Shown here piece by piece: positions 1 to 6,612 of a DNA stretch of 7,065 nucleotides; within the stretch, counting starts at the first letter, position 1, and the number at the start of each line of letters is the position of its first letter. The stretch covers positions 1-7,065 of the forward strand of contig JAUWBP010000049.1 in assembly GCA_030601665.1 (NCBI GenBank), in the 5' to 3' direction. The notes below the pieces were generated by a model. That model worked only from the letters and a program-made list of their open reading frames with translations, was not told the DNA's origin and did not search any database. The stretch comes from Hadesarchaea archaeon (GTDB taxonomy: Archaea; Hadarchaeota; Hadarchaeia; Hadarchaeales; Hadarchaeaceae). The position numbers and the translations under genes were made by a program.

Positions 1-1271
1 TCGTCCGCCTTTGATTTGGGCAAGCTCCTCTCCCTAGCAAGGTGAATTGCGAGGAGCAACAGGTAGGCAACCTGCGCCGCAAATGTCTTGGTCGCCACCA
101 CGCTGACCTCTGGCCCTGCATATATGTGACAGACGATGTTGCTCTCTCTGGTTATGGAACTCCCGACCGCATTTGTCAAACACGCCACCTTCGCGCCGCC
201 AGCCTTTGCGACCTGGACGGCCTTCAACGTGTCCGCGGTTTCCCCTGACTGCGTTATCGCCAAGATTACTGTCTTCCCGTCGACCCTGCAGCTCTCTTGG
301 AACTCGGATGATATCACCGCCTCGACCGACAAGTCAGCCAGTTTCGCCAGCGCGTACTTGGCGACCAACGCAGCGTGATAGGAGGTACCGCAAGCGATGA
401 TGTAAATACGCTCTGCCTTCAACAAAAGCTTCACCAATTTCTCTAGTTCTCCCGTGGCCGCGCGGAGGGTATCGCGCACCGCGTCGGGCTGCTGGAATAT
501 CTCCTTGAGCGTAAAATGGGGATAGCCCATCTTCTCGGCCATCTCGGCAGTCCAAGTCACCACCATTGGCTTCCTCTTGACCACCGCACCCGATGCGATA
601 CGCTTAATCGATATTTTGGCCGGAGTTAGTACCGCCATCTCACCGTTTTCGAGCACGAGGATGCGCTTGGTGTGGGAGAGTACCGCTGGAATATCCGAGG
701 CTAAAAACGTCTCTCCATTGCCGATGCCGAGGATAATCGGGCTTTCCTTCCTCACAACGATAATTTTGTCTGGCTCTTCAACGCAGGCGATCGCCATGGC
801 ATAGCTTCCCTTCAGGCGCTTTGTAGTTTCCCTGATGCTGCGCTCGAGATTCTTACCTTGATGCATAAAGTAAGAGATTAAATTTGGAATTACCTCAGTA
901 TCTGTTTCCGAGACGAAGCGATGGCCGTGCCTTCGAAGGAACTGGCGGAGCTCGATGTAATTTTCGATTATTCCGTTGTGCACGACCGCGACTTTGCCAG
1001 AACTGTCGAGGTGGGGGTGAGCGTTGGCGCGAGAGGGTTTTCCATGGGTCGCCCAACGTGTATGAGCTATCCCCACATTGCCTGGTAAATCGGCAAGCTT
1101 CAGCTTTCGGTCAATCTCATGGATCCTGCCCTTATCTTTTTTCACATGAAGCTTCTTGAACACTGTCGCTATTCCTGCCGAATCATATCCCCTGTACTCA
1201 AGCCGTTTCAGTGCGTCAAGCAAAAGGGGGGCAGCCCGTCGAGCACCAACATAACCCACTATGCCGCACAT
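1..1271 (-). CDS. glmS: Glutamine--fructose-6-phosphate aminotransferase (isomerizing), 3' end cut off by the window edge
   Basis: GlmS makes glucosamine-6-phosphate from fructose-6-phosphate and glutamine in the cytoplasm, the first step toward UDP-GlcNAc. The 423 visible codons have no stop and run off the left edge. The family is usually about 600 residues, so roughly the last 180 (most of the second SIS domain) are missing. Residues 1-240 are the class II (Ntn) glutaminase: the protein opens MCGIVGY, so Cys2 becomes the N-terminal nucleophile after Met removal, which fixes the start. TRWATHG (71-77), HNGIIEN (98-104) and SETDTE (121-126) match the glutamine pocket. The isomerase part begins near 250 with HFTLKEIFQQP. 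The first SIS domain shows ACGTSYHAA (293-301), SSEFQE (321-326), TQSGETADT (340-348) and VVATKTFAAQ (391-400). The gene follows gatE after 40 bases and is probably co-transcribed. The identification is secure; only the C-terminus is unseen. Confidence 0.96.
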   Translation of the reverse strand, partial: MCGIVGYVGARRAAPLLLDALKRLEYRGYDSAGIATVFKKLHVKKDKGRIHEIDRKLKLADLPGNVGIAHTRWATHGKPSRANAHPHLDSSGKVAVVHNGIIENYIELRQFLRRHGHRFVSETDTEVIPNLISYFMHQGKNLERSIRETTKRLKGSYAMAIACVEEPDKIIVVRKESPIILGIGNGETFLASDIPAVLSHTKRILVLENGEMAVLTPAKISIKRIASGAVVKRKPMVVTWTAEMAEKMGYPHFTLKEIFQQPDAVRDTLRAATGELEKLVKLLLKAERIYIIACGTSYHAALVAKYALAKLADLSVEAVISSEFQESCRVDGKTVILAITQSGETADTLKAVQVAKAGGAKVACLTNAVGSSITRESNIVCHIYAGPEVSVVATKTFAAQVAYLLLLAIHLARERSLPKSKAD

Positions 1272-1277
1272 TCGGTT

Positions 1278-1283
1278 ACCTTC
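1278..1283 (-). promoter_or_regulatory. Ribosome binding site of glmS
   Basis: On the minus strand GAAGGT lies 6 bases before the ATG at 1271. It is a partial match to the archaeal Shine-Dalgarno consensus (GGAGGTGA type) at a normal distance. It supports the start already required by the MCGI N-terminus. Confidence 0.6.
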
Positions 1284-1311
1284 GCAACATATTGCTCCCA
1301 CATTCTTAAAT

Positions 1312-3210
1312 TCAGCGTGGCTTTGACTTCTCGAACTTTCTCAGCTCTCGCTCGAGCAATTCGTGCACCAGCTTGCCATCGGCCCGCCCCCGTGCCCGCT
1401 CCATAAGGATTCCCATGAGTGGGGCGATTGCTGCTCGCCCCCTCCGCTCGATGAGTTCGCGATTGCTTGAAACGATTTCCTTCACGAGTTTTTCGAGCTC
1501 GGCCCGCCCCATCACGGCGAGCCCCAGCTTCTCGATCGCTGTTCGAACGCTCACGCCTCGTGCAACCTCCTTCAAAACCTCTGGCACGGCTTCTTTCACA
1601 AGTTTTCCCTTCGCCACACTCGCGAAGAGCTCCTCAAGCGCTGCTTTTTGGATGACCTCCACCCGCACGTCCTCGCGCCTCAAGCTAACCAATGTCTCTT
1701 CAAGGGTCGTCGCGATCAGGGTAGGGTTGGCTTTGGACTTTCTGACTAGTTCTTCGAAAAGCTCCAGGTTTTCCGACAAGCTCATCCGCTCGGCCAGCTC
1801 CTTCCCAAGCCCGTATTCCTCCATCAAGCGAGCGCGCCTTTTTTCGGGTACCTCTGGCAACCGCGCCTTAATTTGCCTCAGCCTTAAGGGGGTGATTGCG
1901 ATGGGGGGGATGTCCGTTTCGGGGTACATCCGTCCGGCACCTGGCAACGGGCGCATGAACTCGGTATTCCCATCAGGCAGGGCCCGACGCGTCTCCTCGG
2001 GAACCCCCTCGAGCGCTTGATTTGCTCTGCCAACGACCGCGCTGAGCGCGGCCTCCGCCTTCTCCTTGGCGTCCGCCACGAACACGATTGCATCGCCTTC
2101 CACAGCACTCGTTGCCCTCTTCAATCCATCGACCTCCTCCTGCGAGATCCCATAGGCCGGTAGCTCGTCTGTGTGGAAGAGGCCGCCAACCCCACCATAG
2201 AGCTTGGCACAGTCAGCGAGCTCCGTGCCGAACCTCCGGGCGGGCTGCAACTCTTTGCCCAAGAGCCCGGCGAATTTGGGCAGTTTAATGGCGAGCACGG
2301 TGCCGCCAGCTCGGAGCGCGCTACTGATGACCCTCGAGCCCGTCTTGGAGAACACCCCTGTTACGTCGATGATTTTTTTCACTATCCTCCCGCCCCCGCG
2401 CCACTTTATTTCATCGCGAATCCCCAAGAGAGCTAGTTGTCTCTGAACTTCACGTTCGATTAACGTCGAGATGAGGGCGAGCTCCTGCAGCCCCTTGATC
2501 TCTTGGCGCGCGCCCCCAGCTATCGAGATGTTTATGTCCTGACGGATGGTGCCTATCCCCCGCTTGACCTTGCCGGTAGCGCGGAGGAGTTGTCCGATGT
2601 AGAGAGCAGCTTTGGCTGGCGTGTAAGGGTCGGAGAAATCTGGTCCCGTGGCGATTTCGACAAGCGGGATACCTAGCCGGTCCAAACGATAATCGATAAG
2701 CTCGGCGCCCTCACCCATCTTCCGCGCCGCATCCTCCTCCAAGCAAATGGTCTGGATATGAAAGCTTTTCCCATCAACCTTGACGCGGCCACCCGTAGCT
2801 ATTAGGAGGGTCCGTTGGAATCCGCACGTGTTACTCCCGTCTATGACTATCTTCCGCATCGTGTGCACCTCATCGATGGGCCTAGCGCCGAGCAAAAGTG
2901 CGGCCTCAAGGGTGATGTCGAGTGCCTCCTCGTTGACCGGGTGCGGCGGTTCCTCGTCCAGCTCGACCAAACAAACGCTATCGGGATAAAGCTGGTACCT
3001 GAACCCCTTGCCCTTCAGCGCCTCCGCTAGCGCGGCGCGGTCCACCTCCCCCAGCTCGCTCTGGGTCGGACGTAACCTTCGCTTCACCCCGAGTCGCGGC
3101 TCTTCGTCCCGCAATCCTGAAGGGCAGTTGCAAAACAGCTTGTGGGTATCGAGCTCTTGGTGAATCTCAAACCCGACGCGAAGGCCAAGTTTCCCGTAAT
3201 TAAATTCCAT
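1312..3210 (-). CDS. gatE: Glutamyl-tRNA(Gln) amidotransferase subunit E (archaeal)
   Basis: GatE is the kinase/transamidase subunit of archaeal GatDE. It phosphorylates the glutamyl group of mischarged Glu-tRNA(Gln) with ATP and replaces the phosphate with ammonia delivered from GatD, giving Gln-tRNA(Gln). The 632-residue length is normal for the family. The N-terminal GatB/GatE catalytic domain shows GFEIHQELDTHKLFCNCPS (13-31), TMRKIVIDGSNTCGFQRT (117-134) and YRLDRLGIPLVEIATGPD (174-191). Residues about 283-410 correspond to the AspRS-like insertion that separates GatE from bacterial GatB. The conserved EFMRPLPGAGRMYPETDIPP (417-436) follows it. Residues about 440-632 form the helical and YqeY-like tail, rich in Lys, Arg and Glu, that in known GatDE contacts tRNA. 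The start has a good ribosome binding site and lies 27 bases after gatD. The gene is GC-rich (two lines counted by eye gave 40 and 42 of 60). No frameshift or missing domain is seen. Confidence 0.97.
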   Translation of the reverse strand: MEFNYGKLGLRVGFEIHQELDTHKLFCNCPSGLRDEEPRLGVKRRLRPTQSELGEVDRAALAEALKGKGFRYQLYPDSVCLVELDEEPPHPVNEEALDITLEAALLLGARPIDEVHTMRKIVIDGSNTCGFQRTLLIATGGRVKVDGKSFHIQTICLEEDAARKMGEGAELIDYRLDRLGIPLVEIATGPDFSDPYTPAKAALYIGQLLRATGKVKRGIGTIRQDINISIAGGARQEIKGLQELALISTLIEREVQRQLALLGIRDEIKWRGGGRIVKKIIDVTGVFSKTGSRVISSALRAGGTVLAIKLPKFAGLLGKELQPARRFGTELADCAKLYGGVGGLFHTDELPAYGISQEEVDGLKRATSAVEGDAIVFVADAKEKAEAALSAVVGRANQALEGVPEETRRALPDGNTEFMRPLPGAGRMYPETDIPPIAITPLRLRQIKARLPEVPEKRRARLMEEYGLGKELAERMSLSENLELFEELVRKSKANPTLIATTLEETLVSLRREDVRVEVIQKAALEELFASVAKGKLVKEAVPEVLKEVARGVSVRTAIEKLGLAVMGRAELEKLVKEIVSSNRELIERRGRAAIAPLMGILMERARGRADGKLVHELLERELRKFEKSKPR

Positions 3211-3216
3211 CTAAAA

Positions 3217-3224
3217 CTCTCTCC
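3217..3224 (-). promoter_or_regulatory. Ribosome binding site of gatE
   Basis: On the minus strand GGAGAGAG lies in the 27-base gatD-gatE spacer. Its GGAGAG core ends 8 bases before the gatE ATG at 3210. This is the clearest Shine-Dalgarno match in the window and supports independent initiation on a shared gatDE message. Confidence 0.7.
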
Positions 3225-3237
3225 AAGTCCAGCCAGC

Positions 3238-4587
3238 CTAATCACTAGGTTTCAGGGAGAATACTGGCTTCAAAAATATATCCGGCCTCGTCCGCGGAGT
3301 GATCTCGCCAGCCAGATTCGTGCGCATCATCTTCGAAACCTCCTCGCCCCCCTTAGCATGGGGGAGCACCCACATTAATTTTACATAAGCGGTCTCGGGA
3401 AGCATGTCCTCTCCGGGAATCACGCCCAGCTGGAGCAAGTCGCGTCCCGTCGAGTAGACCTTCATGTCGATCCGCCCCCAGAGGCATTGCGAAGTCATCA
3501 CCACCGGCACGCCTCTCTTGACTGCACGCTTGATCCCGTCAAATAGCGACTCCGGCACGTGTCCTAGCCCTGTTCCCTCAAGCACGATACCTTTATCCCC
3601 GGCCCTAAGCATGCCCTCGATGACGCTCGAATGCATTCCCGGCGTGACCTTCAGGAGCGCCACCCTCGGCTCGAATTTCCCATCAACCTTAACCTCGCCC
3701 TCCAGGCTCGCGCGGTTGTAATCTTTACGGAAGAGCTTCAACTCGGTGCCGCGGACCATTCCTAATGGGATATCATTAATTGTCTGGAAGGTGTCGCGGC
3801 GGCTCGTGTGGCATTTCCTGATCTTGGTGCCCCGATGAATCAGGCAAAAATCATCCTCAGTCGACCCGTGCATCACCACACACACCTCGGCGATGTCGGA
3901 CTTGCCAGCCACCGTGACCGCTCCTATCAAGTTGAGCGCCGCATCGCTGCTGGGACGGTCCGAGGAGCGTTGGGAGCCCACGAGCACGACCGGCCTGAAG
4001 AGATCCTTAAGCATGAAGCTCAGCGCGGCGGCGGTGTAGCCCATGGTGTCGGTGCCGTGAGCGACGACCACGCCACTAGCGCCCGCATCCAGCTCCTTTG
4101 CGATCGCCTTTCCAATTTTCACCCAGAGCTCGGGAGTCATGTGCTCGCTGAAAACGTTGCAGGCCTCGATAACGCGTATGTTTGCTAAATCAGCTAATTC
4201 TGGCACAGCGCTGTAAATCTCCTCGGGCGTGAACGCTGGATAAACGGCACCCGTCCGATAATCGACGCGAGAGGCGATGGTACCCCCCGTGCCGATGATG
4301 CTCACATCGGGTTTTGAGGGGTCTCGTTTGATTTCGAGGGGGGGTATACCCAACCTCGGTGGCTTTCCCTTCTCGAGCCCCACCAGCTTTACCTCCCTAC
4401 CGAGCTTGATGCCAATGTTGTATCCGCTGGCGAGCTTGAGGACGATGTGATTTGGATCACCTAGTTCAGTTCGAGGCATGAGCACGCCCTCATAAACTGA
4501 GCCGGCCTTCTCCACCCTTACTCGATCGCCGACCTCAATCGAGGCAGAGCCCAGCAACTTCTGAACCTTACCCTTGTAACCAGACAT
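3238..4587 (-). CDS. gatD: Glutamyl-tRNA(Gln) amidotransferase subunit D (archaeal, L-asparaginase-like)
   Basis: GatD is the amidohydrolase subunit of archaeal GatDE. It hydrolyses glutamine (or asparagine) and passes ammonia to GatE for making Gln-tRNA(Gln). I chose the ATG at 4587, giving 449 residues starting MSGYKGKV, close to known GatD proteins (about 435-440). Residues 1-75 form the small N-terminal beta domain (VGDRVRVE, HIVLKLASGYNIGIKL). The type I asparaginase fold begins at about 94 with VSIIGTGGTIAS, where Thr103 matches the first catalytic threonine. AHGTDTMGYTAAALSFML (176-193) carries the Thr179-Asp180 pair. HRGTKIRKCHTSRRDTF (251-267) contains the probable catalytic lysine (Lys255). 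EGTGLGHVP (337-345), MTSQCLWGRIDMKVYSTGR (364-382) and the LAGEITPRT ending (425-433) are typical. The frame stays open upstream to 4731, overlapping the 3' end of PEPCK, but those 48 codons resemble no GatD N-terminus. A GTG at 4593 is a possible alternative start. No good Shine-Dalgarno is seen; a GGTG lies only 3 bases before the ATG. Confidence 0.96.
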   Translation of the reverse strand: MSGYKGKVQKLLGSASIEVGDRVRVEKAGSVYEGVLMPRTELGDPNHIVLKLASGYNIGIKLGREVKLVGLEKGKPPRLGIPPLEIKRDPSKPDVSIIGTGGTIASRVDYRTGAVYPAFTPEEIYSAVPELADLANIRVIEACNVFSEHMTPELWVKIGKAIAKELDAGASGVVVAHGTDTMGYTAAALSFMLKDLFRPVVLVGSQRSSDRPSSDAALNLIGAVTVAGKSDIAEVCVVMHGSTEDDFCLIHRGTKIRKCHTSRRDTFQTINDIPLGMVRGTELKLFRKDYNRASLEGEVKVDGKFEPRVALLKVTPGMHSSVIEGMLRAGDKGIVLEGTGLGHVPESLFDGIKRAVKRGVPVVMTSQCLWGRIDMKVYSTGRDLLQLGVIPGEDMLPETAYVKLMWVLPHAKGGEEVSKMMRTNLAGEITPRTRPDIFLKPVFSLKPSD

Positions 4588-4613
4588 CCACACCAGCTTG
4601 CAGTGACCATTCC

Positions 4614-4635
4614 CACGCTCAGAAATAAAAGCGTG
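4614..4635 (-). promoter_or_regulatory. Small inverted repeat with TATA-like loop upstream of gatD
   Basis: In the 88-base spacer between PEPCK and gatD, the minus strand reads CACGCT, a 10-base AT-rich loop, then AGCGTG: a perfect 6-base inverted repeat. The T-rich run (CTTTTATTT) lies about 40 bases before the gatD ATG, where an archaeal TATA box would give a transcript with a very short leader. The flanking bases do not look like a good BRE. It could be a weak promoter, an operator or chance; a 6-base repeat alone is weak evidence. Confidence 0.25.
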
Positions 4636-4675
4636 AGCTTCCAGCCTCCCTGACCTCTCATCGATCTTGGATAAC

Positions 4676-6550
4676 CTAGGTGGAGAATTTGTCCGGTGTG
4701 ACGTAATCCCCGTATTTTTCCCTCGTCTCAATCAACCTTTGCTTTTGCTCCTCTAACACTCTAAAGACTATTTTCGGCGCTTTGGAGACTTTCTCCATAT
4801 AAAGTTTCGTGACCCTATCGATTTTTGCTAGGTGCTCGGGAACCCTTAGTGTGAACTGCTTAGTATAGTCACCTTTTGAATAGTCCCTGCCAAGCACTTG
4901 CTCGAACAGTTTTTTAAGATCCTCGTATTTCGGTATTCGTCCGGTGGGCGTATCTATCGCATCAGCCTCTTTATGGACACGGAGTTCCATCCACTTATAC
5001 CAAACTTTTTTATCCATCGTTTTATTCAAGAACTTCTCCGTGTTTTTATCCCTCATGAAATAGTTCACCCCAAAGATGAGCGGAGGGGTTTTCAAATCTT
5101 TGCCAAAATCGAGATTGTCTTGGATGTATCTGCTAATTGGGATGGATAGAAAGTCCAGATTTGACATAGGATTAAATTCCCTAACTCCTTCCATGCCTAG
5201 GACGGCAGCTGTCCTCTCGGACTCGAGCGACGCACCTTTGGTAACAATCCCGTGCACCCAATCAAACGATTCCTCAACTGGCACCGAGGTATCCGAGTCC
5301 CTTCCCCCATAAACTATGCCACCGACAACAACACCTTCGGGGACATCGAGTTTTGGGTCTAAGTTTTCTAAAAGTTTCAAATTAAGCGTGAACCGGGCGT
5401 TTGGATGCGAACACGGGATTTCTTTGCCCGCAGCGTCTTTCTTCCCAATCCACCACTCACCAGAATGATTGAGGCCTTTAGCCGAAACTTCTCCATCTTT
5501 TCTGATCCAATGAACGCTTTTTTCCTCAGTGACCAAGACGTTTGAAAAAATAATTTCACCTGGGCTATGAAGTACCTTCCAGAATATAGGGTCATCTTTA
5601 GAGTTAATCCCCTGTATTATCCCGAAGATACCCCTTTCCACGTTAACGGCCCATGCCTTTCCGTTCCTCTTTCTTAGGTATGCTATGTCATCACCAACTA
5701 TCGTTTCGCTGTCTAACATGGCAGTTGAAGTTTTACCGCACATGGATGGAAATGCCCCGGTGAAATAAGTCACTCGGCCTCGAGGACCATGTACACCCAT
5801 TACGAGCATATGTTCACATAACCAGCCTTCTTCCGATGCGTGCTTTATCGCCAACCGCATCGCCAATTTCTTTAGACCGATAGTGTTGCCACCGTACTGG
5901 GTGTTAACGCTATACACGGTATTATCTTGGAGATCAATGTACACCCGCCGTTTATCGAGATTCTTGGATGTTTTCCTTTCATCGAGTTCTCCTTGAGAAT
6001 GAACGAACTTGAAGAAACGAGCGGAGGGGCCTTCCCTTGCAAATTCTTCGTATGCTCGCCTGTAAAGCAAATCCTCGTTGTGAGCAACATAGGCGGAGTC
6101 GGTAAGTTGGACACACAATATAGAGAATTCAGAGCCAATCGGACCCAAACAGAAAAACCGCACGTACAACTCATGACCTTTCATGATATCTTTGAGGATC
6201 TCATGAATTTCCCCCAATCCCTCATCCCTGTCCTTCGTACTTAAGGTAGGGCCGAGGTCAACACCCTTCGGTATAAGGATGTTGGTGTGTTCTCTATCTC
6301 TTGCCTGATCGTGATAATTATCAAAATGAATGGTGTGGCCACTGGTAGCGAGTTCGCTTTCCGCCCCATTCCTTATCGCTGCTTCTCTGATGTGTTTAAT
6401 ATCCTCAGCCGAATCGGTGCAGATAAACACTCTATCGGGATTACAGAGTTCCACGTAATCGGCAATGAATTGGTGAAGTTTGGGATTGTCTATTGCCATA
6501 AGTTTTTCATAATTTTCTACACCTAATTTAGTTTTGAGCATCTCCTTCAT
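4676..6550 (-). CDS. pckG: Phosphoenolpyruvate carboxykinase (GTP)
   Basis: This cytoplasmic enzyme interconverts oxaloacetate plus GTP with phosphoenolpyruvate, CO2 and GDP, in gluconeogenesis or anaplerosis. Its 624 residues match the GTP-dependent family (about 600-630), not the shorter ATP type. YGGNTIGLKK (219-228) matches the substrate and Mn-binding segment, with Lys228 and then His247 (EHMLVMG) as expected metal ligands. The P-loop GAFPSMCGKTSTAML (265-279) contains Lys273 and Cys271, equivalent to the reactive cysteine of animal PEPCK. VGDDIAYL (285-292) is kinase motif 2 with Asp288 as a metal ligand. HPNARF (382-387) gives the Asn384/Arg386 pair, GGIVYGGR (410-417) is conserved, and SLESERTAAVLGMEG (441-455) is the expected active-site lid. 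The start is supported by a ribosome binding site. The gene lies 61 bases after elp3 and 88 bases before gatD, wider spacing than inside gatDE-glmS. Its composition is markedly more AT-rich than all neighbours, which may reflect different ancestry. Confidence 0.97.
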   Translation of the reverse strand: MKEMLKTKLGVENYEKLMAIDNPKLHQFIADYVELCNPDRVFICTDSAEDIKHIREAAIRNGAESELATSGHTIHFDNYHDQARDREHTNILIPKGVDLGPTLSTKDRDEGLGEIHEILKDIMKGHELYVRFFCLGPIGSEFSILCVQLTDSAYVAHNEDLLYRRAYEEFAREGPSARFFKFVHSQGELDERKTSKNLDKRRVYIDLQDNTVYSVNTQYGGNTIGLKKLAMRLAIKHASEEGWLCEHMLVMGVHGPRGRVTYFTGAFPSMCGKTSTAMLDSETIVGDDIAYLRKRNGKAWAVNVERGIFGIIQGINSKDDPIFWKVLHSPGEIIFSNVLVTEEKSVHWIRKDGEVSAKGLNHSGEWWIGKKDAAGKEIPCSHPNARFTLNLKLLENLDPKLDVPEGVVVGGIVYGGRDSDTSVPVEESFDWVHGIVTKGASLESERTAAVLGMEGVREFNPMSNLDFLSIPISRYIQDNLDFGKDLKTPPLIFGVNYFMRDKNTEKFLNKTMDKKVWYKWMELRVHKEADAIDTPTGRIPKYEDLKKLFEQVLGRDYSKGDYTKQFTLRVPEHLAKIDRVTKLYMEKVSKAPKIVFRVLEEQKQRLIETREKYGDYVTPDKFST

Positions 6551-6556
6551 GGATAA

Positions 6557-6564
6557 TTCCCCTT
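6557..6564 (-). promoter_or_regulatory. Ribosome binding site of the PEPCK gene
   Basis: On the minus strand AAGGGGAA precedes the ATG at 6550, with 8 bases between the GGGG core and the start. It favours this ATG over the second one three codons downstream, whose only purine-rich sequence (AAGGAG) directly abuts it. Confidence 0.5.
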
Positions 6565-6581
6565 ACTTTTCAGACACGTGG

Positions 6582-6612
6582 ATTAAAAGTTTCTGTTGTA
6601 ACCAAATAATAT
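6582..6612 (-). promoter_or_regulatory. Candidate archaeal promoter region of the PEPCK gene
   Basis: The spacer at 6551-6611 is AT-rich (20 of 61 bases are G or C) against GC-rich elp3. Two TATA-like elements are visible on the minus strand. ATATTATT (6612-6605) overlaps the elp3 stop codon. Starting about 26 bases further on, it would give a leader of about 30 bases that keeps the ribosome binding site. CTTTTAAT (6589-6582), preceded by CAGAAA that resembles a BRE, would start transcription about 8 bases before the ATG and cut into that site. No terminator-like T-run is evident after elp3. This is inference from motifs only. Confidence 0.35.

Noticed and set aside
1272..1311. Possible regulatory RNA (glmS ribozyme type) before glmS
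   Set aside because: The gatE-glmS spacer is only 40 bases, too short for the bacterial glmS ribozyme, and I see no stable hairpin in it.
1373..2020. 215-codon open frame on the plus strand inside gatE
   Set aside because: It lies entirely antisense to gatE, is dominated by Ser, Arg, Ala and Pro as expected from the reverse of GC-rich codons, and shows no recognisable domain.
2373..2379. Run of seven A on the gatE coding strand as a possible frameshift site
   Set aside because: The frame is GTG AAA AAA ATC, so the run is not phased as a standard -1 slippery heptamer, and GatE reads through it with family-like sequence on both sides.
3808..4188. 126-codon open frame on the plus strand inside gatD
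   Set aside because: It is antisense to the highly conserved catalytic core of gatD, with low-complexity His/Ala/Arg content and no recognisable motif.
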